Assembly: GCA_016713365.1 (NCBI GenBank)
Contig: JADJPG010000068.1
Span: 1-34,720, forward strand
Source: Verrucomicrobiota bacterium
GTDB lineage: Bacteria; Verrucomicrobiota; Verrucomicrobiia; Limisphaerales; JADJPG01
Length of the DNA stretch: 34,720 nucleotides
Direction: 5' to 3'
Shown here: positions 19,492 to 30,300 of the stretch, piece by piece
Layout: every line of letters begins with the position of its first letter
Numbering within the stretch: the stretch's first letter is position 1
Translations under genes and position numbers: made by a program
The notes under the pieces: model-generated
What the model was told of the DNA's origin: nothing
The model's input: the letters and a program-made list of their open reading frames with translations, nothing else
Database searches by the model: none

Positions 19492-20424
19492 TCAACGGCG
19501 GCGCAGAACAATCGTCAGGTTGTCGGCGAGATTCACTTTCCCGAGAAGCAGTTCCACGGCGGAGTAGGCCCAACGCGCGGGGAGCAGGGCGGGGCTTTCC
19601 TTCCATCCGGTGGTTTTGCGAAGCAGCTTCGCGCGATCCGCATCGGGAACACGTTCCTGCGGTGACCGCCAGTCCTGCCACAGCACCAGGGGATTGAAAT
19701 GGGTGGATTCAATCGCGACGACGGCGAACTCGGAAATCTGTCGTGTGAGTTGAAGCAGCGTGGGTCGGGAAAAGTAATTCAAGTGCTCGTCCATGATGTA
19801 GCGATACCGTGAGCCGAGGAAGCGAACGGCGAGCGAGTCCAGATTTGGCACGAGGACGAAGCAGTGTCCGCCGGGTTTGATGAGGGAAGCTGCGTGCGCC
19901 AGAAACGCGAGTGGATCAGAAAGGTGCTCGAGCACGGCCCAGAAGGTGACGGCGTCGAACGTTGATGGCGCCAATGACGCGTCGAGAAACGGCTGTCGAA
20001 TGACGCTCAAGCCTTGTTGCTTGGCGTAGTCGAGAGCGGGGCCGGCTACGTCCATTCCGAGGACATCGTAGTCGCCCGGGAAAAGGCGATTGAGCGAGTG
20101 CAGGAACCCGCCGGTTGAGCAGCCGACATCGAGCACACGACCGCTGAGGCAATGCCTTCGAAAGATGCATCGCTCGCGGGCGAAACGAATCGTGGCGTAG
20201 TCCCCGGCGGTTTTGTCGGGCGAGAGGTAGAAGGGTCCAGCGAGATGGTGGTAGAAGTCGCCGTTCACGAGTTCCGCGTCGACTGGATTGGCGTAGCGCA
20301 TGGAGCAGCCGGGGCATTGGACGACGCGGAGCCGGCCCTTGATCCAGACGGGCGCGCCGGGTTCGGCCTGGCAGACCGGGCATCGGCGCGATTGCACGGG
20401 CGAAGCATCCGTCGCTGGAGTCAT
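19492..20424 (-). CDS. SAM-dependent class I methyltransferase with N-terminal zinc-ribbon-like motif
   Basis: The protein has about 310 residues. Two CxxC pairs near the N-terminus (CPVC and, some 20 residues on, CPGC) form a probable small zinc ribbon. The Rossmann methyltransferase fold follows: motif I VLDVGCSTGGFLHSL, the acidic ribose-binding position in VLGMDVAGPALDYA, and a Methyltransf_23-type FDAVTFWAVLEHLSDPLAFL. The substrate is unknown; relatives often modify sugars in cell-surface polysaccharide clusters, and the neighbouring lipid A genes make that plausible but no more. ATG 20424 (MTPATDASPVQ) is preferred because it sits just before the CxxC pair. Upstream in-frame starts at 20463 (ATG) and 20517 (TTG) are possible. 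The gene converges on lpxA with a 69-base gap in which I see no clear terminator. Confidence 0.85.
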   Translation of the reverse strand: MTPATDASPVQSRRCPVCQAEPGAPVWIKGRLRVVQCPGCSMRYANPVDAELVNGDFYHHLAGPFYLSPDKTAGDYATIRFARERCIFRRHCLSGRVLDVGCSTGGFLHSLNRLFPGDYDVLGMDVAGPALDYAKQQGLSVIRQPFLDASLAPSTFDAVTFWAVLEHLSDPLAFLAHAASLIKPGGHCFVLVPNLDSLAVRFLGSRYRYIMDEHLNYFSRPTLLQLTRQISEFAVVAIESTHFNPLVLWQDWRSPQERVPDADRAKLLRKTTGWKESPALLPARWAYSAVELLLGKVNLADNLTIVLRRR

Positions 20425-20630
20425 TGCAGGGATTGAACCGTGGCGTTGGGCGGGAGGCGACATCGAAGTGCGGCGCCTGCGACTCCGCGGTGCCAAGAAA
20501 GAGACTGGGTTGGGCAATTTCAGCTAAGCGACGAGGGCAGGTGGGGAGTCTGTTGAGGTAGAAGAGTGGGCGGTCAGCAAAGTCGGTTGATCGCCGAGAG
20601 AGAAACGAAACCATTAACCATCTCAGGCTT

Positions 20631-20915
20631 ATGCTACCGAAATACACAGTCGAGTATGGGATTCAGTTCAAGAGAAGTTCCCCGACCTATCATTACTCCA
20701 CGGACGATCCGGTGAGCTGCGAGGAGTTCCTCACCGAACTGCTGGAGCGCGCCTTTCACATCATCGAAGTGAAGCACGAAGGGGTGGCGTTGAGCCGGCC
20801 GGAGTTCGATAAGTTGGTGAAGAACGCTGCCGCAATGCTCGCTTCACGTCATCTTTGCGCGTCACTGCGAATCAAGCCGGAGGAAGAACGCTTCCGCTTT
20901 GGATTCGCCGCGTAG
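20631..20915 (+). CDS. Small conserved-looking protein of unknown function
   Basis: The protein has 94 residues from ATG 20631, with no signal peptide, membrane segment or recognised domain. It appears to be a compact alpha/beta protein: YTVEYGIQF strand, a predicted helix SCEEFLTELLERAFHIIEV, a second helix RPEFDKLVKNAAAMLASRHL, and the C-terminal strand ERFRFGF. Codon use matches its neighbours. It lies 69 bases before the cytochrome gene on the same strand and may share its transcript. The 206 bases between it and the divergent methyltransferase gene should hold promoters for both, but no convincing consensus was seen. Confidence 0.65.
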   Translation: MLPKYTVEYGIQFKRSSPTYHYSTDDPVSCEEFLTELLERAFHIIEVKHEGVALSRPEFDKLVKNAAAMLASRHLCASLRIKPEEERFRFGFAA

Positions 20916-20984
20916 TTGTTCGATCAAGCTGCGGAGTTTCTTCAAGGACTCCGCGTGAACCCTGCGTTCAACTGGAGTGCTGTT

Positions 20985-21389
20985 ATGAAAATGAAGTTGG
21001 TTGCGATACTGCTGGCCGGTCTGCTGGCCGGAGGCCTTGCGGTGGGACTGGCGCAGAACAAGAAGTCGCGCGCGACGAAGGAGTTCATGCGTGACAAGCT
21101 GGAACTGGCGCAGGGAATTCTGGAGGGCTTGTCCGTGGAGAACTACGCTCTGATCATCAGCCGTTCACAGAAACTGAGCGCGATGAGCCAGCAGGCGGAC
21201 TGGAAGGTATTTGAGAACCCGGACTACGAGCAGCAGAGCATTGCGTTCCGCCGGAATGTGGACGCGTTGACAAAGGCGGCGAAGAACAAGAACCTCGATG
21301 GAGCAACGCTGGCCTATGTGCGGGTGACGATGAGTTGTGTGGAGTGTCACAAATATGTTCGCGGCCGGCTTGTGGCCAGTCTCAATTAA
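20985..21389 (+). CDS. Periplasmic c-type cytochrome with C-terminal haem motif (cytochrome c'-like)
   Basis: The protein has 134 residues. ATG 20985 begins a clean signal peptide (MKMKLVAILLAGLLAGGLAV, then GLAQ); the open frame extends upstream to 20916, but that part is not signal-like. The mature part is predicted almost all helical and carries a single haem-binding CxxCH (CVECHKYVRG) about 15 residues from the C-terminus. Four helices with haem at the C-terminal end is the plan of class II cytochromes (c', c556), which either transfer electrons or bind small gases in the periplasm. No Met ligand is assured. The next gene starts 14 bases after the stop, so the two are almost certainly co-transcribed. 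Confidence 0.8.
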   Translation: MKMKLVAILLAGLLAGGLAVGLAQNKKSRATKEFMRDKLELAQGILEGLSVENYALIISRSQKLSAMSQQADWKVFENPDYEQQSIAFRRNVDALTKAAKNKNLDGATLAYVRVTMSCVECHKYVRGRLVASLN

Positions 21390-21403
21390 ACCGTTATAGC
21401 GTC

Positions 21404-21862
21404 ATGGGTACACTTGAAGAAAGCATTCGCCAGCACCCGTTCCTCAAGGGAATGAGTGCGGAGCATTTCAAAATCCTCCTGGAGTCCGCGACGTATGCGG
21501 ATTTCAAACCGGATGAAGTCATCTTTCGCGAAGGCGATCCAGCCAATCGCTTCTACCTGATTGAATCCGGCAAGGTGGAGTTGGAGTCACGCAAACAGGA
21601 TCGTCCGCCCGTGCACATCCAGACCATCGGCGCGGGCGACGTGCTGGGCTGGTCGTGGCTTTATCCGCCGTATTATTGGAACTTCGAAGCGAAGGCGCTG
21701 GAGGCGACCAAGGCGATTTTCTTTTACGGCACTCGTCTGCGTGAGAAGTGCGATGAAGATCCGCGCTTCGGTCTTGAGCTGATGAAGCGGATGTCCGCGG
21801 TGATGCTCCAGCGCCTGCAGGCGACCCGCAAACAGCTACTCGAGGTGACGACTCACGGCTGA
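21404..21862 (+). CDS. Stand-alone cyclic-nucleotide-binding-like domain protein (no DNA-binding domain)
   Basis: The protein has 152 residues from ATG 21404. The beta-roll of the Crp/cNMP domain is clear: FKPDEVIFREGDPANRFYLI, ESGKVEL, then IGAGDVLGWSWLYPPYYWNF and EAKALEATKAIFFYG, followed by a C-terminal helix (LMKRMSAVMLQRLQATRKQL). No helix-turn-helix follows, so it is not a transcription factor by itself. The phosphate-binding cassette normally reading GE.AL ... RAA is replaced by a Trp/Tyr-rich segment without the usual Arg, so cAMP binding is doubtful. It sits 14 bases downstream of the cytochrome gene and overlaps the 3' end of recD by ten bases on the opposite strand. Its partner or ligand is unknown. 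Confidence 0.85.
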   Translation: MGTLEESIRQHPFLKGMSAEHFKILLESATYADFKPDEVIFREGDPANRFYLIESGKVELESRKQDRPPVHIQTIGAGDVLGWSWLYPPYYWNFEAKALEATKAIFFYGTRLREKCDEDPRFGLELMKRMSAVMLQRLQATRKQLLEVTTHG

Positions 21863-23676
21863 TTACCACCGGGCGCAGCGGGACTCGCGGCGGACCACAG
21901 CGCGTCGCGAAGGCCCGAATTTCGTTTCACCGTTTGCAACACGGACTTCATCAGTACCGCTTCGGTGAACCAGACTTCCACTTCCTGAATCGCACGGGTG
22001 ATCCCCGTGTAGATCAATTCGCGCGTGAGCACCGGAGCATCCCGGTCCGGAAGAATCATCAACACGCGTTCGAATTCGCTCCCCTGACTTTTGTGAATCG
22101 TCATCGCGTAGGCGGTTTCGTGTTCCGGGAGGCGCGCAGGGATCACGCTGCGGACGCTGCCATCCGATTCGGTGAACCACGCGCGCAAGGCTCCGGTGCT
22201 TTCGTCGGGCAGGAGGATCCCGAGGTCGCCGTTGAACAGTTTCAGGTTCGGATCATTCCGCTTGATCAAGATGGGACGCCCGGCGAAGTGCAGTCCACGA
22301 GCGGGCCGGCCGTTCGCTTCGGCGAGTGCTTGTTCGAGGCAGCGATTGACGGTCTCGACGCCGTAAGGCCCGCGTCGCACGGCGCAGAGAATGCGGAATT
22401 TCCCGAGCAGCTGAAGCCCCCGAAGCGGGTTCGTTTCGCGGACGAGTTCCGCGAAGCGGGGAAGACATTCATTGATGAGCGCTTCCGGCAAGGCCTTGGG
22501 TGCAGGGAGTTCGCGCCCGCGCAGACCGGGCCGGCCGAAATCGTAGTTCTGCAGCAGTTGCCTTGTCGTGTTTCCATCACCGTCGTTGACGGCTTGGCTG
22601 AGTTCGAGGATGCCGCTGCGGTCTGCGAACCGGTGGCTTTTATCGAGCTGAACAATGCAGCCGGAAAGTTCCGAGCGCACGTGTGCGCCATGGCAGATGT
22701 CGCCGAGCACAGCTCCGGCTTCCACCGACGCCAGTTGATCCTTGTCCCCGAGAAGGACGATGCGTGCGGTGGAACGCAGCGAATCGAAGAGCTTCGCCAT
22801 GAGTGCGAGGTCGACCATGCTCGCCTCGTCCACGATCACGACGTCGTGGGGCAGTGGGTTTTTGCGGTGAAAGCGCGGCTGGCTGGTGATCGGATGAAGC
22901 CCGAGGAGCCGGTGCAACGTGAACGATTCCGTCGGCAGGCCGTCGAGAATTGCCTTCGTACAAGGCAGCGTGGGCTTGAGTTTGTCGATCGATTCCTGTA
23001 GTCGCGCGGCGGCCTTGCCCGTAGGAGCGCACAGCGCGATGCGCAAGGGCGCCTCTCCGGCGAGCTCCAGCAGTAAGGCGAGAAGGTACGCGGCGGTGCG
23101 AGTTTTGCCGGTTCCGGGTCCGCCCGTGATGACACAGAGCCCGCGTTCCGCCGCGACGGCAGCCGCGAGACGCTGGGCGGGATTGGAGTGAGGACCCGGC
23201 GGAAACAAGCGATTCAACAGATTTTCAACCTGCGCTGAGCGTTGCAGATCGAGCTGAACTCCGGCGCGGCTCCGAATGGCCGCGGCTAGATTGGTCTCAT
23301 ATTCCCAATAGCGATGCAGATAAAGACGTCCGGCGAAATCGAGCACGAGCGGAGTGAACTGGCCGGGTTTGCCTACGACGGGACATTGAAGGAGTTCCGC
23401 TGTCCATGAAGACAGGGCGGGCAGGCGATCGCCGTTCGGATCGTTGGGTTGAACAATGAGAACAAAACCGGCGACCTTGCGAAAATCGAGACAGAAATGT
23501 CCTTCCGCACGCGCGCGGCTGAGCAGCGCTGCGGCGAGAAGGACGGCGGGCGTTGCATCAGCGGCCAGCCGGGCGATGAACCGGGAGAATTCGCGATCGA
23601 TGTCGGAGAAAGTCTCCGATTCGAGAATCTCCGGAACAACTGGGTGCATCGCTGGCGTGATCTCGAAAGGAGTCAT
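21853..23676 (-). CDS. recD: Exodeoxyribonuclease V alpha subunit RecD
   Basis: RecD is the 5'-3' helicase subunit of RecBCD, which processes double-strand breaks and degrades foreign linear DNA. It has 607 residues, close to the E. coli 608. An N-terminal interaction domain is followed by Walker A ITGGPGTGKTRTA (about residues 183-195), Walker B VVIVDEASMVDLALMAKLFD, ARIVLLGDKDQLASVEAGAV (motif III), and the C-terminal motifs VI AMTIHKSQGSEFERVLMILP and ELIYTGITRA. ATG 23676 is chosen over the upstream TTG at 23706 because the restored RecB frame ends with a TGA overlapping it as ATGA. The gene ends overlapping the convergent CNB-like gene. Confidence 0.95.
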   Translation of the reverse strand: MTPFEITPAMHPVVPEILESETFSDIDREFSRFIARLAADATPAVLLAAALLSRARAEGHFCLDFRKVAGFVLIVQPNDPNGDRLPALSSWTAELLQCPVVGKPGQFTPLVLDFAGRLYLHRYWEYETNLAAAIRSRAGVQLDLQRSAQVENLLNRLFPPGPHSNPAQRLAAAVAAERGLCVITGGPGTGKTRTAAYLLALLLELAGEAPLRIALCAPTGKAAARLQESIDKLKPTLPCTKAILDGLPTESFTLHRLLGLHPITSQPRFHRKNPLPHDVVIVDEASMVDLALMAKLFDSLRSTARIVLLGDKDQLASVEAGAVLGDICHGAHVRSELSGCIVQLDKSHRFADRSGILELSQAVNDGDGNTTRQLLQNYDFGRPGLRGRELPAPKALPEALINECLPRFAELVRETNPLRGLQLLGKFRILCAVRRGPYGVETVNRCLEQALAEANGRPARGLHFAGRPILIKRNDPNLKLFNGDLGILLPDESTGALRAWFTESDGSVRSVIPARLPEHETAYAMTIHKSQGSEFERVLMILPDRDAPVLTRELIYTGITRAIQEVEVWFTEAVLMKSVLQTVKRNSGLRDALWSAASPAAPGGNQP

Positions 23677-26600
23677 ATCTCGCTTGAGGAAGACCCGGTT
23701 CGCCAAACGCGACTCAGGTTTTCAATGAGTGTTCGGGATGGTCGCTGGCGATGGACGCCTAGTTCAGGGCGGCTGGGATCGATGCCGCGAACGAAAAGAT
23801 AAAACACGCCGCCGAAATGGAGATCGAAGTCATAGCCCGGCTGCCGCAGCGCCAGATACTGGTGAACGGCGACGGAGTAAGCAACGACTGGAGCGTGTAA
23901 TACTTGGCGGCCATTTCGCGATCCATCGCGGGACGATCGTAATCCTCGGCGCGATTGCCTAGCCAGTTGGATTTCCAGTCAACGATGTAGAACTTGCCGT
24001 CGAACACGAACACGAGGTCGATGAAGCCTTTGAGGAAGCCATTCGCCGGATTGAAGTTGAGGCGCTTCAATCTGGCGACGAGATCGGGCTGAGTGGAGAA
24101 ATCGTGGACGCCAGCTGCGAGCAGGGCAGGGGACAGCTGTTGGATGGGGAAGAAGAATTCCAGCTCGTTCAGACGGTCCTGATTCGGGATGTGACGCAAC
24201 GTGAAGTCGGGCCGGTCGTCAGCCAATGGCACATCGAGCGTTCGCTCGACGGCGTCGAGCACGGCGCTTCCGAAACGCGCCGGTGAAAATCCGTGCTCAT
24301 TCAACGTCACGTTGACGAGTTGTTCGATCACCTCGCGGCTCGGTTCGGTGAAATCGAGTTCCTCGAAGAGCGTGTGCAGGCAGGTGCCGGCAGCGGTGCC
24401 CCGGGGGAAAGCGAAGATTCCAGTGGGCTCGATTTCCTCCGCTATGACAACCGCTGTCGTGGAATCCGCCCGATCGTAGTCCGGCGCCTCATCGAGCGCA
24501 TTCGCGGTCAAGGTGGAGAAGCTGCAGATTCTCCAGTCTCGTGCGATCTGGCCAGAGAATTCGCGCGCTGCCAGCGTCGGACTTTCGTCGCGGGCGGGAA
24601 TGTAGATTTCAGATTTTGCGGAGGGAATCTCCGCAACGACAATGACGGGTTTCTCTCGCGAGGTGTTCGCTTCCCGAGCCAGTGAACCGAGATCACCGCG
24701 TAGCTGCGTGTCAGTGAGCGCGCTGAAATGCGCCGCCATTTTGGACTGCAAGTCTGCGTCTGCGGCGATTGTCGGGTGGAGCAACCACGCCGCGGCGGAA
24801 GTGCCGGATTTATTGAAGGCGCCCCAGACGAAGTAGCAGCGATTGCGCGCGCGGGTGAGCGCGACGTAAAGCAAGCGCAGGTCTTCTGCGAGCCGCTCGC
24901 GGAACGCGAGAGCTTCGTGTGCGTCACGGTTGGGAGAATCGAAATCACAGATGAGCTCGGACAGCGTTTCGCCCGTGTCGTCCGTTTCCTGGCGGTGAAA
25001 GAACACCGGGTTAATCGGCGATGAGCGCCGACCTTCCGCTTCGACGGTGCCCCACAGATACGGGCAGAAGACGATGGGATATTCGAGGCCTTTGCTTTTG
25101 TGAATGGTGACGAGCCGCACGGCTTCGTCGTCGCGTTCGAGCCGCAGTTGATGTTCCTCGGCGCTGCGTTCCGCCGCGCTAATCTGTTCTTCAATCCAGC
25201 GGACCAGCGGTTCCGGCGTGAGGCGTCGTTCCTGCGCCGTCTGGTGAATCAACTCGCCGAGATGAAGCAGGTTCGTCAGTCGGCGCTCGCCGTCCTCATG
25301 AGACAGGAGCCGCTGGCGCACGCCGCTGCGGTGAAGCCACTGGCGGAACATCGCCGTGAAGCCGCGTTCGATCCATTGGGTGTGAAGTTCGTGGAACTCC
25401 TGCAGGGTGGATTGCCACTGCTGATCGTCGCGGACAGTTTGATCCAGTTCCACGCCGCCCCATCCAAAAAAATCGGTAACCAGCGCGGCGCGGACTCGGC
25501 GTTCGTCCTGCGGGCGGGCGAGGGCTCCGAGGACGCGGCAAAGGTCCGCCGCTTCGTGGGATTCAAAGACGCTCTCTTCGGTGTGGAGCACGGCGGGCAC
25601 GTGGAGTTCGCGCAGCGTGTCCTGCATCCAGCGGGCTTGTTTCTTCTTTCGAACGAGCACCGCGATGTCGCGCGGCGTCAACCGTCGATCGCCGATCTTG
25701 GTGTTGCTGTTCAGCAGCCGGACGATTTCACCGGCGACTATCCTGGGCAGATCTTTCTCGCCATAGGCGGTCGCGATGGATTTGGCGTCCTGCTCGCGCG
25801 GGACAAACCATAAGTGCAACTGAGGCGCTGGCGAGTTCACTTCGGTGAGCCGTGTGAGATCGGCTTTCCCCGCGGCGAGGACTCGCTTGAACGGAATGGC
25901 CTCGAACAGGAACGGCGCTTTGGAGCGGGCGAAGACAGTGTTCACGGCGTGGATGAGGCCGGATTCCGAACGCCAGTTTTGGTCGAGGGTGAAACGACGA
26001 TCCGCGGCCCGCGCGGCATCAAGGTAAGTAAAGATGTCCGCGCCGCGAAAGCCGTAGATGGCCTGCTTCGGATCGCCGATCAGAAACAGCAGCGCGCTCG
26101 CCCGGCTTTCGGCAGTGTCGAAGATGCGATGGAAGTTTTGATACTGGACCGGGTCCGTATCTTGAAACTCATCGATCAATGCGGCGCGATAGCGCTGGCG
26201 GAGCTGGAGGCTCAGGGCGTCTCCGCCGGGTCCGTGCAGCGCGGCGTGGAGGCGCGTGAGAAGGTCGTCGAAGGTTTGAATCTTCCGGTGTTGTTTCCGC
26301 CGCGGCAGTTCTGAACTGGCGAATTCGAGGAACGCGAGATGAAGCGCGATCACGATGTTCCCCCGGCATTCATTGACCACATCGCACTGGGTGAAGAAGG
26401 CATGCGTTGGCGTTGTGCCGTTCTTCTTGGTGTCCTCTTCGAGACTGGCGGCGGAGAAATATTTTAGGGCGGCGAGCGACTCGGGCGTGGGGCCATCGTC
26501 TGCGAAACAGCGATCGACTAGTCGGATATGCTCTGCATTGATGTCGGATTTGTTGTGGTCGCCCTTGGCCCATCCCTCGCCATTCCCGAGCGTGGCGAGA

Positions 26601-27304
26601 ATCAAATCGCGCTGCGTTCGCCACAGAGTCGCGGCCCGATCGAATTCAAGACGCAGCTCACTGGCGATTACGTCGAGTGAACGATCGTTCAGCGAGGAGA
26701 GAACTTTCAGTTGCGGGTGGCGATTGTGTTCCCGCTGCAGTTCGAGAAACGTTTCGGGGCTCAGCTTTGCCGCGAGCGCGCAGCTCACGTTGAGCTTCGT
26801 CGTCTCGTAGAACTGCTGGCGCCAGAAATCGTCCGCGAGTTCCTGCAGCAGTTCGGTATCGTCCTTCAGCAGCTCGGTGTCAAAAAGCACGCCGCTCTCG
26901 AAGGCGCGATCCTTCAGCGTGCGCTGGCAGAATCCGTGGATGGTGAAGATGGGCGCTTCATCGAAGCCGCTGAGCGCGCGGTCCAGCCGGGCGAGCATTT
27001 CCTCGGCGCGATCCCGATGTGGCTGCACGAGGCGTTCCGCTGGGGAATCCGGCGAAGCACCGTTGCGGAATGCCGCAACGGCGTCGGTGAGCGTGCGGCG
27101 GATACGATCGCGCAGCTCCTCCGTCGCGGCTTCGGTGAAGGTCACCACGAGAATTTCCCGAACGGAAAGATCTCGTTCCAGAATCAGGCGGAGGAACAGT
27201 CCGGCGATGGTGAAGGTCTTGCCGGTACCCGCGCTGGCTTCGATGAGAGTAACCCCGGGATCGAGCGGCGTGGATTCGAGCTGAAAGGACGGCGACGGCG
27301 TCAC
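23673..27304 (-). CDS. recB: Exodeoxyribonuclease V beta subunit RecB (frameshift near C-terminus)
   Basis: RecB is the 3'-5' helicase and nuclease subunit of RecBCD. Reconstructed length is about 1,210 residues (E. coli 1,180). The UvrD/Rep-type helicase shows Walker A IEASAGTGKTFTIAGLFLR near residue 24, ALIDEFQDTDPVQYQNFHRI, LIGDPKQAIYGFRGADIFTY, VRLVTIHKSKGLEYPIVFCP and LLYVALTRARNRCYFVWGAF. The C-terminal RecB nuclease has GFLKGFIDLVF and YIVDWKSNWLG, so the metal-binding Asp, Asp and Lys are all present. As read, the frame after QSLL goes into unrelated sequence and stops at 23759. Adding one base near 23880 restores YSVAVHQYLALRQPGYDFDL and FGGVFYLFVRGIDPSRPE, the normal RecB end, and a stop at 23673 overlapping recD. 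GTG 27304 overlaps the recC stop as GTGA. Confidence 0.95.
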
Positions 27305-30300
27305 GGCTCCACCTCCGTTCGATGTTCGATCATCGGCGCGAAGATTTGCAGGGCGAGGTTCTGGAAAGTTTCGTCCAGCGGTTCCGCGTCCCGGAAGCAG
27401 AGGGCGAAGGCGGGTTCGTCTTTCTCGCCTTCACGATTTTGGAAGGCGTTTCCTTCCCACGCGGCGCGGGCTTTATCGAGAGAACCTCTCGTGTTTCGGG
27501 ACGGTTTGCTGCGAGCGCTCGCCGCTCCTTCAGCCTCGGCATACGCCAGTGCGGCGTTTGGAAAAAACTTCAAGGGCGAGGTGAGGTTCTGATGGAAGAG
27601 ATCGATCAGTTCCGTCAGCAGCGCGGACGCCTTCGACACGGGGCGAAATTGATAAGTGATGTCCTCCCCGACCAGCGTCGACGCTATGGCGGGATGCTGG
27701 GCGCACGCCGCGAGATGCGTAATCCATGCGCGGATCTGATCCTTTGGTTTTAATTTTGCGCAGCGGTAGAGCAGGGGACCTTGTGGATTGCGGACGGACA
27801 CCGCTCCGGTGAGATGAATTCCCTCGAGGTGAAGGTTGATGGTCAGCGGTTCGAGCGGTGCGCTGGGCCGGAATGGTTGAAGACGTTCCAGGAATCTCGC
27901 CACGACGTCGTGGTTGCGCTGGAGATTGACCGCCCCGACTTCGCCCAACGGCAATGTGCCGACGGCGGACGGAATCTCGCCAGCGTTCTGTCCAGGGCCA
28001 GTGAGGAGTTGGTGTTCGACGAGCTTTTGTCGCAGCGCGTAGCGTTCGAGACCTTCCAGTTGAAACGGTTCTCGCTCGCTGAGTTCCTCGCCGGTTCTTG
28101 GCGGGACGATGTTCAATCGATTCTGGAGGAAATATCCGGCGGGGTTGGCGAAGCACTGGAGCAGATCCTCGAGTCGAATTTCGTTCGACGTGGGTTCGGG
28201 CGAGTTGAGCGGCGACGAGAGGAATGGCTTGGCGGCTTCCCGCACCTGCCGGAGTGAATCGCTGGCGCGACAATTCTCGTGGGAGTAACTGAAGAGCCTG
28301 TTCCCGGGCGTAAAGTAGGCGGTGCTGAACGCTTGGATTCGATGCTTGATGACGAGCCGATCGCGCATCGCCGCGGGAGCGGTGACGGATTCATTGGGCA
28401 GGTGAAATCCCTGGCTCACGCAGTCAATGAGTTCGCTGATGAGGACGGAGGGTGGTGCTTCGCTGTCGTCGCGAATGCTTTGGCCGACGTAGCTGAGATA
28501 CAGGCGATCGCGGGCGGAGAGAATGGTTTCGAGGAACAGGTAGCGATCGTCCTCCCGGGTGGAACGATCGCCCAGTCGCGGCTTGCGGGCCATCAAGTCA
28601 AAGCTGAGCTGATGGGTCGGGCGGGGGAACGTGTTGTCATTCATCCCGACGAGGCAGACGACTTTGAACGGAATGCTGCGCATGGGCTTCAGCCCGCAAA
28701 AGGTCACGCCGCCGGTGAGAAAGCCGGAGTTGTAGATGTCCTCTTCGAGCACAGGACGCAGGCGCTCGATCAGGACGGCGAGGCTGGCCGATGCGGCATA
28801 ACCGGATGAAGCCTGTTGTCGACGCAACGCGGCGAGAGCGTCCCGGATGGTTTGCAGTTCGGGCGCGGCATCCTCGGAGGACGCGAAGAAATCGCTGAGC
28901 AACTGCGATCCGGTCGTGGCCCAGTCGCTGAGGGAACGTTCGGGAGAGAGGGACGCCACCGCTGCGAACAGCTTTTCCGCAAACGCGGCGAACCGTCCCA
29001 GCACAGCGGCGGATTCGCCCTCGATCGGATCGTAGGGAAGAATGGATTGAAACGTGTGCTCGTTGTGCCCCGCCATGCTGTAGCCGAGCAACAGGCGGTT
29101 CAATCCGTGACGCCATGTGTTGCCGTCCAGTTCCGGCAGATTGAGTCGAGCGCGATGTTCGGCGTCGATTCCCCATCGAATGTTGGTTTCTTCGATCCAT
29201 GTGCGAACGAGGGAGAGATCGTTCTCGGCGAGGTTGAAGCGCTCGCGGACGGCGGGAGCTTCCAGCAGGCCGAGAACGGTGGTGGCGCCGAGGCGGGTGT
29301 TGGGTAGATCGAGCAGGCGGAGGAAGGTGTCGATCACCTGGCTCTGGCCACGCGCGCTGCGGTCCGCGACGGTGAACGGGATGGCGCAGCGTTCGCTCTC
29401 GGGAGAACCAAATACGGCGTGAATGAATGGCGCGTACGTTTCGATCTCAGGAGTCATCACCACGATGTCGCGCGGGGTGAGCGATGAGTCGCGCTCGAAC
29501 CAGTCGAGCATTTGATCGTGCAGCACTTCCATCTCACGCAACGGACTGTGGCAGGAGTGAATCTCGATGGAGCTGTCGCCGGATGAAATTTCCAGCGGCG
29601 GTGTTTCGGCGTCCTTGCCGCGATCACGAAGGTGCAGGATGTCGCTCTGGATCGCGCGAAGCAAAGTAGACTCTCCGGGCTCGGTGAAGTCTTCGTGAGG
29701 AATCCAGTCGCCGGCTTCGAGCAGCAGTTTCAGGAAATCGCGGCCGAGATAGCCCATCGACGCGAGCAGGCGGTTGCCCGTTTCGAGATGCAGCTGAAAG
29801 GCGTCGGCGTCTGGCACGTTGCGCCTGCGTAGGATGCGCTCGCCTTCGCGCGCCGACGTGATGTCCCCCCAGTATTCCTGCGAGGGTTGCAACAGGAAGA
29901 GATTGACCTGGCTGCGTTGTGCGAGACCCGCGAAGAGGTCGAGATAGAAGGGCGGGAGCGCGGACACGCCGAAGATGGAGAGACGTTCCGGGAACGTGGT
30001 TGCGGGAATGGAATCCGCCGAGTGCAGCAGTTGTCCCGCGCGTTTCCAAAGCGCGGCGGCGTGAACCGATTTGAAGTCGCCGGCCACAGTGCGCCACAAG
30101 ATCGGCTGCCAGTCGGTGCCTTTTCCCGCGTCCCAATCCGCGATCATCTCGGGACGGAAGACGAGGTATTGGTCGAAGAGGTTGGCGATCTTCAGCGCGA
30201 GTTGGACGAGTTTGCGTTCGTCGGTGGCGCCGTCGAGATAGTGCTTGAGCGGCGTGAACGCTGCGTCGGTCAGCAAGTCGGGGAGCGCGCCCATGATTCG

